In this document: positions 25,957 through 32,866 of the stretch, piece after piece
Layout: every line of letters begins with the position of its first letter
How positions within the stretch are numbered: the first letter of the stretch is position 1
Assembly (NCBI GenBank): GCA_028820495.1
Contig: JAPPIX010000186.1
Coordinates: forward strand, 6,666 to 39,531
DNA length: 32,866 nt
Origin: Gammaproteobacteria bacterium
Lineage (GTDB): Bacteria > Pseudomonadota > Gammaproteobacteria > Pseudomonadales > Azotimanducaceae
Direction: 5' to 3'
Notes under the pieces: model-generated
Database searches by the model: none
What the model was told of the DNA's origin: nothing
What the model saw: only the letters and a program-made list of their open reading frames with translations
Made by a program: the position numbers and the translations under genes

Positions 25957-26424
25957 CTATTCGCGTTCCAGCCGAAACACCGCGGCGCTGTCGGCGCCTG
26001 CCGCATCGTTGCGGAAGCCCGCCACGATCTCCGGGTAATCGGGCTCGTACTTGTCCAGCCAGGCGCCCAGGATTGCTTCCGGATCTTCCGACACCGCGAC
26101 CGCGTTCAATGCGAAGGTGCTGTCGCCAAGCCGCAGTTCCACGGGCGAAGCCGTGCCGATCTTGCGTACCCAGCCGCTGCCCTTATCGCCCACGACGTAC
26201 AGGTCTCCGGCCACATCGACGATCCAGATGATCACCACCCGCGGCAGGCCGCCGGGCACCTTGAGTTTGACTTCATGCACCGAAGACGTGTCTGGCCAGG
26301 TTTCGGGGGGTTGCGCTTGCTCACCGCCGATGAAGAACCCGGGCATCGGTCCGATCGGCGCAGCGACGGCCACCCCAAGGGCCAAGGCGATCAGCACGGC
26401 ACCCAGCACTTTCAAAATCTTCAC
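25957..26424 (-). CDS. membrane-anchored split-barrel (nitroreductase-like) protein
   Basis: A 155-residue protein starting at GTG 26424 with GGAGGA about 5 nt upstream (a longer in-frame TTG start is less likely). Residues 3-24 form an N-terminal membrane anchor or uncleaved signal (ILKVLGAVLIALALGVAVAA). The soluble part contains VVGDKGSGWVRKI followed by a strand-rich section and DPEAILGAWLDKYEPDYPEIV. This resembles the split beta-barrel fold of deazaflavin (F420)-dependent nitroreductase-like and FMN-binding proteins. It lies downstream of an LLM-class oxidoreductase on the same strand, about 100 nt away, so it may be part of that operon. Cofactor and substrate are not determinable. The family call is moderate. 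Confidence 0.6.
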   Translation of the reverse strand: MKILKVLGAVLIALALGVAVAAPIGPMPGFFIGGEQAQPPETWPDTSSVHEVKLKVPGGLPRVVIIWIVDVAGDLYVVGDKGSGWVRKIGTASPVELRLGDSTFALNAVAVSEDPEAILGAWLDKYEPDYPEIVAGFRNDAAGADSAAVFRLERE

Positions 26425-26523
26425 GCTTTCCTCCAAGGACTCTGTTGTGAACTAAGGTCCGCAATCAATCAAAATTGCTGCTGTGCTGTCAACTGCAATC
26501 AACTGCAATGCGAAAAGCAGCTT

Positions 26524-27546
26524 TCACGCGGTGCCCCGGATCACGCTCATCTGCTCGGCCAACGTCTGCTCAGACTCTCGTATTTCAAGCGTCACTCGAT
26601 CGACGACGCCGTCGAATCGTTGCTTGATGAGCTTCGCTGCCGGTACGGGTTCGCCTACGGCAGCAAAGGTCTTCAGCACCTCATCGCTGATCTCACCGGC
26701 CAACTCATTCCACTTGCCTTCCTTGGTCATGCGGTTCAGGACCGGCTGAATGTCACCCCAACCGTGCAGGTCCAGCACGCCCTTGTATGCCGGGGTGGAT
26801 GCGTAGTAGCCAATTCGGTAGCGAATGGCCTCACGGCTTTTGTTGAGTTGCTCCTCGGTGTCACCAGTCGCCATGAAGGCAGGGTATTGAATTTGGAAGT
26901 CATCCAGAGTTTTGCCTCTCGATGCCAGTTCCCCTTCCAGGACCGGTAGGATGACCTCCTTCAAATACGCTTCGGTGCAGAACGGATGAATGATGATGCC
27001 ATCCGCCACTTGAGCAGCCGTTTTCACCATAAGAGGCCCGACCGCAGCCAGAAGCACCTTGGGCCGACCGACCGCCTGATTGGGCGGCGTGAATTCAGGC
27101 GTCATCAGCGTATGCTGATAGAACTCACCGGTGTACTTAAGGGGCTTGCCGTCGTACCAGCAGTCCCAGATTGCGTTGATCGCCTCGATCATCTCCCGCA
27201 TCTGCTTGGCTGGCCCATGCCATGGCATGGAGAACCTTTTCACGATGTGCGGCCTGATCTGTGAGCCTAGCCCCAGCACAAAGCGGCCGTTGGAAAGCGC
27301 GTTTAGATCATGGCCGACATTCGCCAGGTTCATGGGGCCTCGGGCGAAGGCGACCGCGATGGAAGTGCGCAGCTCGATTTTCGAGGTTTGGTGCGCCGCA
27401 AGGACGAGCGGCAGAAAGGGATCGTGGGCCACTTCCGCAATTTGCAAACCGTCGTAGCCGAGTTCTTCCAGTTGTTGCGCTCGCGCCACAATGGATTCCG
27501 TGGACTCCATGACGGGACCGGCGCCAAACATGCCGTCAACTTTCAC
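26524..27546 (-). CDS. LLM-class flavin/F420-dependent oxidoreductase
   Basis: A 340-residue luciferase-like monooxygenase family protein (TIM barrel), about the usual length. It begins MKVDGMFGAG, with GTG at 27546 and GGAGG 7 nt upstream. Family features are an early RAQQLEELGYDGLQIAE, TSIAVAFARGPMNLA, LSNGRFVLGLGSQIRPH, and AAVGPLMVKTAAQVADGIIIHPF. It resembles the group of F420-type LLM oxidoreductases common in actinobacteria and in some marine proteobacteria. It probably oxidises or reduces a hydrophobic intermediate, using reduced flavin or F420. It lies on the same strand as the SnoaL-like and TetR genes but is separated from them by a hairpin repeat. Confidence 0.85.
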   Translation of the reverse strand: MKVDGMFGAGPVMESTESIVARAQQLEELGYDGLQIAEVAHDPFLPLVLAAHQTSKIELRTSIAVAFARGPMNLANVGHDLNALSNGRFVLGLGSQIRPHIVKRFSMPWHGPAKQMREMIEAINAIWDCWYDGKPLKYTGEFYQHTLMTPEFTPPNQAVGRPKVLLAAVGPLMVKTAAQVADGIIIHPFCTEAYLKEVILPVLEGELASRGKTLDDFQIQYPAFMATGDTEEQLNKSREAIRYRIGYYASTPAYKGVLDLHGWGDIQPVLNRMTKEGKWNELAGEISDEVLKTFAAVGEPVPAAKLIKQRFDGVVDRVTLEIRESEQTLAEQMSVIRGTA

Positions 27547-27611
27547 TTGCTTGCCTCCAATGTCTTTAAGGTGCGTTGGGTGGGTTCACCCATTCCGCAT
27601 CTCCTGACAGA

Positions 27612-27726
27612 AAGCGCATTCAATTCGTTCAATCGAGGGCAAGATGCCCTCGCTCCGGGAACCCACCCGATTTGGGCGACAACCCTTGGAGCGAGGGCGT
27701 CCCGCCCTCGGAGGGCGCGTAGCGCC
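27612..27726 (+). repeat. REP/MITE-like hairpin element, copy 3
   Basis: The third family member, outside the defence genes. It has perfect hairpins GAGGGC-AAGAT-GCCCTC (27635-27651) and GAGGGC-GTCCC-GCCCTC (27693-27709), plus a third short GGCGC-type hairpin (27712-27726) on the right side; copy 1 has the equivalent hairpin on its left. The segment before the first hairpin (AAAGCGC..TTC..CAATCGA) matches copy 2. It lies between the LLM and SnoaL-like genes. Confidence 0.7.
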
Positions 27727-27743
27727 GTTGGTCCACGCCCACA

Positions 27744-28175
27744 TCATCCGCCAGCCCCCAGATGCTCCTGCACGTAGTTCATCATTTTCTGAGCTTCTGC
27801 CGACGGAATCGTATCGACCAGCTTCTGGATGCGCCCGTCCGCAAACCACGCCTCTTCTTCCATGTAGAAAACCAAGGACGGGGCACCCGGAAGCGAATAA
27901 TGAATGTTGCCGGGAATCTTCAGATAATCGCCTTCTTCGACGACTTCCGATTCAATGACTTCGATGCGACGCTTGAGGGGGAACTGTCGGTCGAATTGAT
28001 CGAGTGAGCCCTTGAACTGAGCCAGAATGGCATCACGCCCTTCAACGCGTCCGCCGCGCGGCGCATCGTAGATCGCATCTTCTGCGAAGAACTCGCCAAT
28101 CGGTTCCCACGCATCCGAATCAAAGGCGACTTCAAACGCCTCAAAGTAGTCGTTGTAAATGTCCCTGATGCTCAC
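27744..28175 (-). CDS. SnoaL/NTF2-like protein
   Basis: A 143-residue protein with the cone-shaped NTF2-like fold typical of SnoaL-type isomerases, dehydratases and hydrolases. It has an N-terminal helix MSIRDIYNDYFEAF, FAEDAIYDAPRGGRVEGRDAILAQF (the family hallmark), then alternating strands, ending in NYVQEHLGAGG. The start is GTG 28175 with GGAG 8 nt upstream. It is in the same orientation as the TetR gene (130 nt gap) and the LLM gene, and is probably co-regulated with them. NTF2-like proteins in such clusters often act on epoxide, steroid or polyketide-like intermediates; the substrate here is unknown. Confidence 0.78.
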   Translation of the reverse strand: MSIRDIYNDYFEAFEVAFDSDAWEPIGEFFAEDAIYDAPRGGRVEGRDAILAQFKGSLDQFDRQFPLKRRIEVIESEVVEEGDYLKIPGNIHYSLPGAPSLVFYMEEEAWFADGRIQKLVDTIPSAEAQKMMNYVQEHLGAGG

Positions 28176-28305
28176 GGCCTATTCTCCAACCTGTCCCATG
28201 TCGCCCGGCGTTTTGAATCACTGCGCTATTGCTGAAATTAGAACTTATACTCTATTTCAAGCGGAAATCCGACGCAAGGCGCGAGCTTTGGCCAGCCAAG
28301 TGAAA

Positions 28306-28998
28306 CTACTCGGAAATCTGCAAGTAGCCAGCAGCCATGGCGCGCATCTCCTTCACAAAGACCTCTTCACTTTGCTTGGGCATCAGGGTCGGATGCGACG
28401 GATTGCCGAGCTGGAGCCGACGGTCGATCATCGCGCGCAGCGTTTCGAGGGTCAGGCCCAATGCTTCCTTGGGGCGTGGGTGCTTGATCTGGGCAATTTT
28501 GGGTTCCAGTATCGCCATGATGGCGCGGCGCGTTTCTTGGTTTGTTCTATCCCAACGCCGGGCGATGTTCGGATCCTCCCTGGCCAGAACCTGTTGCGCC
28601 TCCAGCAATCCGGGGTTGCGTTTGCCGTTCTTGAGTGCGAAGCGCAAATAGCCATCCAAAATCTCCAGCACGGGCACGTCTGCCCAAATGGCCGGGTCCA
28701 AGCCCTGGGTGACGGTCACTGATATCTCGATGGACCGACGCTCCACAACCGCGTAGAGGAGCGCTTTCTTGTCCTGAAAATAGTGGTAGAAACTGCCATT
28801 GGAGGACTGCGCGAGCTTGGTGACCTTGGCTATCGTCACGCCCGCAATCCCCTCCTTGGCCAGGAGTTCTTCGGTGGCGTTCAGCAACTGCCCCCGGGTG
28901 CGCGCGCTGCGGTCCTGCTGAGGTTCACGAACCCACTTTAGGTCCCACAGTTGGCTGCTGGTTGCCGGTCGCTGCCTGTTCTTTGCCGGGGCTTTCAT
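28306..28998 (-). CDS. TetR-family transcriptional regulator
   Basis: A 230-residue regulator starting at ATG 28998 (MKAPAKNRQRP), with GGAG upstream; the longer open frame to 29073 lacks a ribosome binding site. After a basic N-terminal tail comes a TetR DNA-binding domain: RTRGQLLNATEELLAKEGIAGVTIAKVTKLAQSSNGSFYHYFQDKKALL, with the helix-turn-helix in the second half (shown here as two pieces of one domain). The C-terminal ligand-binding domain is helical and not recognised. It is divergent from the cytochrome P450 gene across 136 nt, the typical arrangement for a repressor that controls its neighbour and itself and responds to the pathway substrate. Confidence 0.88.
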   Translation of the reverse strand: MKAPAKNRQRPATSSQLWDLKWVREPQQDRSARTRGQLLNATEELLAKEGIAGVTIAKVTKLAQSSNGSFYHYFQDKKALLYAVVERRSIEISVTVTQGLDPAIWADVPVLEILDGYLRFALKNGKRNPGLLEAQQVLAREDPNIARRWDRTNQETRRAIMAILEPKIAQIKHPRPKEALGLTLETLRAMIDRRLQLGNPSHPTLMPKQSEEVFVKEMRAMAAGYLQISE

Positions 28999-29066
28999 CC
29001 ATCCAATCTCCGCAAGGCTTGAGCGGTGCGCCAGTACATGGCTGCTGCCTCCAATAGCAACAAGGA

Positions 29067-29096
29067 TTGCCATTCACGCGGATCGCAGAGTAACAT
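29067..29096 (+). promoter_or_regulatory. candidate sigma-70 promoter for the P450 gene
   Basis: TTGCCA at 29067-29072 and TAACAT at 29091-29096 are separated by 18 nt and lie 38 nt upstream of the P450 start. The pair is an acceptable but weak match to the -35/-10 consensus. A TetR operator would be expected nearby, but I could not identify a convincing palindrome. Confidence 0.3.
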
Positions 29097-29134
29097 CAAA
29101 ATTGGAGTACGCAATCTGATTCCATGGAGGCCTC

Positions 29135-30472
29135 ATGTCCGAGCTAGCGCTGCCGTTTCCCGAAGACAGGATATTGGACACGACCTACTACGGTAACCAT
29201 GGCGTCCCGCATGAGCTGTTCTCTTGGCTGAGGGCAAACGACCCTGTGCGGAAGTTCCAGGTCGCGGACTACCTGCCCTTTTGGGCCGTGACGAAAAACG
29301 AACACATACACGAGGTCGAAAAGCAGGCCGAGTTGTTTCGCAGCCACCCGCAACCCACCCTCACGCCCAGAACGCGTCGCTTTGGCGACGATGAAGGCAT
29401 GTCCGATGAAGCTCAGGCCTATGTCGCGGAGCTGTTTAGAGGTTCGCCTGTTGCCGAGTGCTTTCAGACGGGCGAAATCATGCGCACGCTCATTCACATG
29501 GACGCGCCGGATCACCAAAAGTACCGCGATCTGGTGCAGCCTTGGTTCAAGCCCAGCAACCTAAACGCCTTTGAGGCGCGCATGCGCGAGATTACGCGGG
29601 AGCTGCTCGACCAGATGATGGGGGATGGGGGAGAGCGAAGCTGTGAATTCGTCAACAGCGTGGCCGTTTACCACCCGCTGCGCATGCTCTGCGACCTGCT
29701 CGGCGTGCCTCATTCGGACGAAGGGTTCCTCTTAAGGCTCACCAACGAGTTCTTCGCGGGGGATGATGAGGACCTTCAGCGCGGCGACGATCCGATGGAC
29801 TTTTTGGCGACCGTTAAGGAAATCTACGAGTACTTCTATGCGTTGGCCGAAGAGCGCCGCCGAAACCCGACGGAAGATCTGGGCAGCTACATCGCCAACG
29901 GCATGATCGATGGCAAACCGCTGCCGCTCAAGGAGCTCGTCTCCTACTACCTGGTCATCGCAACGGCTGGACATGACACCACCCGCAATGCCATCGCGGG
30001 CGGGCTCTTAGCGCTTCTGCAACACCCGGAGGAGCTCAAAAAGTGGCAAGGCGATCTTTCCCTCACCAAGCTGGCAGCCGAGGAGATCATTCGCTGGACG
30101 GTACCGGTCATCCAGTTTGCCCGCACGGCGAGCGCGGACTACGAGCTCGCAGGCAAACACATACGCGCGGGTGACCTGATTGGCTTGTTCTACGCATCGG
30201 GCAGCCGAGACGAAGACGTCTTGGAAAACCCGTTCGAGTTCCGCATCGACCGACAGCCCAATAGGCATGTCGCGTTTGGCAGCGGTCCACATATCTGTTT
30301 GGGTATGCTGCTGGCCCGCATGGAGGTGAGGATATTCTTCAATGAGTTTTTGGCGCGGGTGCAGTCGATTGAACTCGCGGGCGTTCCGCAAATGATCAAG
30401 TCGTCCTTCATTCACGGCGTGAAGCGCCTGCCCATTCGCTATCAACTCAAGCCGGCTTCCAGCGGAAATTGA
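29135..30472 (+). CDS. cytochrome P450
   Basis: A soluble bacterial class I cytochrome P450 of 445 residues; it would hydroxylate a hydrophobic substrate using electrons from a ferredoxin not present here. Diagnostic motifs are the I-helix AGHDTT (about 277-282), ExxR as EIIR (about 317-320), and the haem loop AFGSGPHICLG with ligand Cys388. ATG 29135 has GGAGG five nt upstream. It is divergent from the TetR gene and is followed by VOC, Rieske and SDR genes, which suggests a shared degradation route. The P450 family number cannot be told by eye; several bacterial families acting on sterols, terpenes or fatty acids share this layout. Confidence 0.93.
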   Translation: MSELALPFPEDRILDTTYYGNHGVPHELFSWLRANDPVRKFQVADYLPFWAVTKNEHIHEVEKQAELFRSHPQPTLTPRTRRFGDDEGMSDEAQAYVAELFRGSPVAECFQTGEIMRTLIHMDAPDHQKYRDLVQPWFKPSNLNAFEARMREITRELLDQMMGDGGERSCEFVNSVAVYHPLRMLCDLLGVPHSDEGFLLRLTNEFFAGDDEDLQRGDDPMDFLATVKEIYEYFYALAEERRRNPTEDLGSYIANGMIDGKPLPLKELVSYYLVIATAGHDTTRNAIAGGLLALLQHPEELKKWQGDLSLTKLAAEEIIRWTVPVIQFARTASADYELAGKHIRAGDLIGLFYASGSRDEDVLENPFEFRIDRQPNRHVAFGSGPHICLGMLLARMEVRIFFNEFLARVQSIELAGVPQMIKSSFIHGVKRLPIRYQLKPASSGN

Positions 30473-30473
30473 T

Positions 30474-30665
30474 GTGAAGCTTGCAATTGAGATAGGGTCG
30501 GCGCAACCCGACACACTCAATCTAACTGTCGAATTGGTGCAGCTTGCCGAGCGGATTGCGGATTTGCGCCTGGTCATGCAAGCGCCGCTCGACTACTTGG
30601 AGGAAAAGCTCAGCGACTGCGCGTTGCGCGGATCCCAAAGCCGCCGCTCGGTGTCGTGTTCGTAA
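30474..30665 (+). pseudogene. possible N-terminal fragment of an LLM-family oxidoreductase
   Basis: Directly after the P450 stop a GTG opens a 63-codon frame. Its first part (MKLAIEIG...TVELVQLAERIADL) looks like the beginning of an F420-dependent LLM oxidoreductase, but the rest does not continue the fold, and the frame runs into the 3' end of the oppositely oriented VOC gene. It could be a truncated gene remnant or chance similarity. No ribosome binding site separate from the P450 end is evident. Confidence 0.2.
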
Positions 30666-31156
30666 CCTTTGCCTTGAGGATATGAGATGAGTTCCATCTG
30701 CATCCCCCAGGGTGTCAAGAAGTAACACGAGCGCAGCCCCGCTTCGGGTCCCTCCTCAATCTCCGGCCCGCCGCCTCCGGGCATCAGATGCACGTCATGG
30801 GTTCGCAAGTGATCCATGGCGGTGTCGAAATCGTCCACGTACAGGGCAATGTGATGCCCGCCCCAGTCGCTGTTTTTCGGCATTTCCCGGCGCTGGTCCG
30901 GGGCGGTGTATTCAAACACTTCTATGTTGGTGTTGGCGCCGCAGCGATAGTGGCGCACGCGCTCGATGACCGCGCGCGGATGCACGTTCAGCATGTCGTG
31001 CATCCAGTCCTCCTCTTCCGACCCGAATGGCCCGTGCTCGTAAAACGGCTCGAAGCCGAGCACGTTTTCGAAGAAGTCCGCCGCCTGATCCAGGTCCGGG
31101 ACCGTGAGGCCGATATGATCGGTCCCGCGCAGCCCCGGCATGCCGTTTGATGTCAT
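30593..31156 (-). CDS. VOC-family (glyoxalase/extradiol dioxygenase-like) protein
   Basis: A 187-residue vicinal oxygen chelate protein with two beta-alpha-beta modules. Metal ligand candidates are His in TDHIGLTVPD, His in GGHHIALYVDD and Glu in GMQMELISYP. The start is ATG 31156 (MTSNGMPGLRG) with GAGGA upstream; the frame extends to 31252 without a better start. VOC proteins include ring-cleaving dioxygenases, glyoxalases and epimerases. Beside a Rieske oxygenase, a ring-cleavage or isomerase role is possible. It is divergent from the Rieske gene across a 227-nt promoter-bearing gap in which I found no confident promoter. Confidence 0.85.
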   Translation of the reverse strand: MTSNGMPGLRGTDHIGLTVPDLDQAADFFENVLGFEPFYEHGPFGSEEEDWMHDMLNVHPRAVIERVRHYRCGANTNIEVFEYTAPDQRREMPKNSDWGGHHIALYVDDFDTAMDHLRTHDVHLMPGGGGPEIEEGPEAGLRSCYFLTPWGMQMELISYPQGKGYEHDTERRLWDPRNAQSLSFSSK

Positions 31157-31383
31157 GTGTCTGCGTCCTCGCTGGCGCACGCTAGCGCCCGATATGTGTG
31201 CTGACTGACTCCCTTTATCGCATAACAGTCCCCCTTTGGCCATTTCAGTCACGACCCCATGTCACGCACCGCAATCCCGTGGCAACTGCCCACAGCAGTG
31301 AAGACGAGCCCCAAACCAGATAGCATTGGCTGGGGATTCTTTGGAGCAGCTGGTCAAAGCTGCCGCAATGGATTTGGGGGAAC

Positions 31384-32763
31384 ATGGCGGAATCAATCTC
31401 AAACAAGCCTGGCGCAGCCCGCTGCCCTGGCATCTCGGTGCAGGATCTACTGGCGAGCGACAGTCGCCGCGTGCCCGATTATCTGACCACGCAGAGTTAC
31501 GAGTTTCTGGGCGACGAAGACATTCCTTTCTCGCGCTACACCGATCGTGCCTTTTTCGATGAGGAAATCGTCAAGGTCTGGTCGCGAACCTGGCAGTGGG
31601 CTTGCCGCGAAGAGCACATTCCCGAAGCCGGCGACTACTATGTGTACGACGTCGGCCCCTACTCCGTGATCGTAATGCGCACCGACAGCGGCGAGATCAA
31701 GGCCTATCGCAACGCCTGCATGCATCGCGGCACTAAACTCAAGCCATCGTTCACGACTGGTTTCTGCACGAGTTTGCGCTGCCCCTACCACGGCTGGGAA
31801 TATGCACTGGACGGCACGCTGAAGTCGTTTCCGTGCGAATGGGACTTTCCCCATGTCAACCCGTCCGCGATGAGTTTGTCCGACGTGCGCGCGGAACTCT
31901 GGGGTGGCTTCGTGTTCGTCAACCTGGACCCGGATGCGGTGCCCCTGCTCGAGTACCTGGCGCCCCTGCCGGAACACATCGATAGCCGTGTGTTCGAACA
32001 ACGTTATGTCGCTCAGCACATTCAAAAGGAACTCAACTGCAACTGGAAGATCGCCTCGGAAGCTTTTCTCGAGGCGTATCACGTCATGGAAACGCACAGC
32101 CAGCTGATGCGCACCAACGGCGACGCCAACACCCAGTACGACTTCTACAGCGACCACGTGAACCGATTGATCAACGTCGCTGGAACGCCGAGCGTGTTCC
32201 TCAAGGAAACACTAACGGAACAGGAGATTCTCGACCTTTTTCTGATCGGCGACCGCGACGACGTCGGTGCGGAACTGAAAGTACCCGAAGGGGGCACGGC
32301 CCGGCAGGTCATGGCTCAGCACTTTCGCGACAGCGTTGGCGCAAGCGGGCCCGATCTTTCCGAGGTGAGCGACTCCGAGATCGTCGACTCCATCGCCTAC
32401 TTCGTCTTTCCCAACCAGCAGTTTTTCTCCGGCGTCTCGTTTCCCATCGTGTACCGCTTTCGTCCCTTGGGAATGCAACACGACAAAACGCTGTTCGACC
32501 TCATCCTGCTCAAGACGCGGCCCATGGATGGCTCGCCCGTGGCAACCGCTGAACCCTATCCCCTCAAAGCGGACGAGTCCTACACCAGGGTACCCGGCAT
32601 GGACCCCTATGTGGGTCACGTGTTCGACCAGGACACCGGCAACATGCAAGCCGCTCAGGAAGGTGCCATGGCGACCGACAAGGCCGGCGCCACCCTGGGC
32701 AACTATCAGGAAATACGCATACGGCACTTTCATCAGACGCTCACCAAGTATCTGAGCGACTGA
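31384..32763 (+). CDS. Rieske non-haem iron oxygenase, alpha subunit
   Basis: A 459-residue terminal oxygenase component of an aromatic-ring-hydroxylating (or related) Rieske oxygenase. The [2Fe-2S] centre is Cys112-x-His114 (ACMHRG) and Cys133-x2-His136 (CPYHGW). The mononuclear iron site follows with EAFLEAYHVMETH, giving His233 and His238; the third, acidic ligand is not pinpointed. ATG 31384 has a GGGGGA tract just upstream. It is followed after 14 nt by an SDR gene, a common pairing in which the dehydrogenase acts on the dihydrodiol or alcohol product. No beta subunit, ferredoxin or reductase is visible in the window, so electron transfer partners must lie elsewhere. The substrate is unknown. 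Confidence 0.92.
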   Translation: MAESISNKPGAARCPGISVQDLLASDSRRVPDYLTTQSYEFLGDEDIPFSRYTDRAFFDEEIVKVWSRTWQWACREEHIPEAGDYYVYDVGPYSVIVMRTDSGEIKAYRNACMHRGTKLKPSFTTGFCTSLRCPYHGWEYALDGTLKSFPCEWDFPHVNPSAMSLSDVRAELWGGFVFVNLDPDAVPLLEYLAPLPEHIDSRVFEQRYVAQHIQKELNCNWKIASEAFLEAYHVMETHSQLMRTNGDANTQYDFYSDHVNRLINVAGTPSVFLKETLTEQEILDLFLIGDRDDVGAELKVPEGGTARQVMAQHFRDSVGASGPDLSEVSDSEIVDSIAYFVFPNQQFFSGVSFPIVYRFRPLGMQHDKTLFDLILLKTRPMDGSPVATAEPYPLKADESYTRVPGMDPYVGHVFDQDTGNMQAAQEGAMATDKAGATLGNYQEIRIRHFHQTLTKYLSD

Positions 32764-32777
32764 ACAAGGGAGAGACC

Positions 32778-32866
32778 ATGACCACGGTGCTCATCACCGG
32801 CGCGGCTCGCGGAATCGGATTCGAACTCGCGAAGCAATACTGTCAGCAAGGCGACCGGGTCTATGC
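32778..32866 (+). CDS. short-chain dehydrogenase/reductase (3' truncated by window end)
   Basis: Only the first 29 complete codons are present. They show the NAD(P)-binding start of a classical SDR: MTTVLITGAARGIGFELA, with the glycine motif TGxxRGIG. ATG 32778 is preceded by AAGGGAGAG. It is 14 nt from the Rieske stop, so probably co-transcribed with it. The fragment is too short to assign a substrate. Confidence 0.85.
   Translation, partial: MTTVLITGAARGIGFELAKQYCQQGDRVY

Noticed and set aside
25930-26949. Plus-strand open frame of 339 codons at the island edge
   Set aside because: It overlaps two convincing minus-strand genes (split-barrel and LLM) and its translation shows no domain.
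16016-27726. CRISPR array from regularly repeated hairpin sequences
   Set aside because: The hairpin copies are kilobases apart, and there is no short spacer periodicity and no cas gene.

Overview
This window is a high-GC bacterial segment, most likely from an uncultivated proteobacterium (a gammaproteobacterium would fit the catabolic genes). That assignment is inference from gene content only, since there is no rRNA or other marker gene. It has two parts that meet at about position 25,950: a dense anti-phage defence island (1-25945) and a small oxidative catabolism locus (25957-32866). No integrase, transposase, tRNA or CRISPR array was seen.

Defence island. (a) 1-8656, plus strand: the 3' part of a SNF2-type helicase resembling DrmD, a small unknown ORF, a membrane protein and a 1690-residue Eco57I-type adenine methyltransferase resembling DrmMI. 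This looks like class 1 DISARM, but drmA, drmB and drmC are not present in the window. (b) 8803-12953, minus strand: a nuclease/helicase pair with a 4-nt overlap that fits Hachiman (HamA/HamB, related to AbpA/AbpB). (c) 13388-15308, plus strand: a tightly overlapping three-gene operon of a small acidic protein, a HEPN-like protein and an ABC/OLD-type ATPase, which I do not recognise as a named system. (d) 15346-15891, minus strand: a small P-loop kinase. (e) 16454-20242, plus strand: a second adenine methyltransferase with a PD-(D/E)XK-like nuclease. (f) 20528-25945, plus strand: an 1805-residue helicase/DUF1998 protein with a Vsr-like C-terminal nuclease domain, resembling DruE of Druantia.

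The region between the kinase and the second methyltransferase (15892-16453) is the most informative non-coding stretch. It is a decayed second copy of the leader and gene junction of the HEPN operon: about 290 bp has been deleted, and a hairpin-rich element of about 180 bp, flanked by an 8-bp direct repeat, has been inserted. Related hairpin elements lie at 20311-20440 and 27612-27726. The family therefore occurs both inside the island and in the neighbouring chromosome.

Catabolic locus. Minus strand: a TetR regulator, an NTF2/SnoaL-like protein, an LLM-class (F420-type) oxidoreductase and a membrane-anchored split-barrel protein. Divergent from the TetR gene is a cytochrome P450. Then come a VOC-family protein (minus strand), a Rieske non-haem iron oxygenase alpha subunit and the start of a short-chain dehydrogenase. 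Together they suggest oxidation of a hydrophobic or aromatic/terpenoid-like compound under TetR control. The substrate cannot be read from the sequence.

The first roughly 60 bases are cytosine homopolymer runs and look like a contig-edge artefact.
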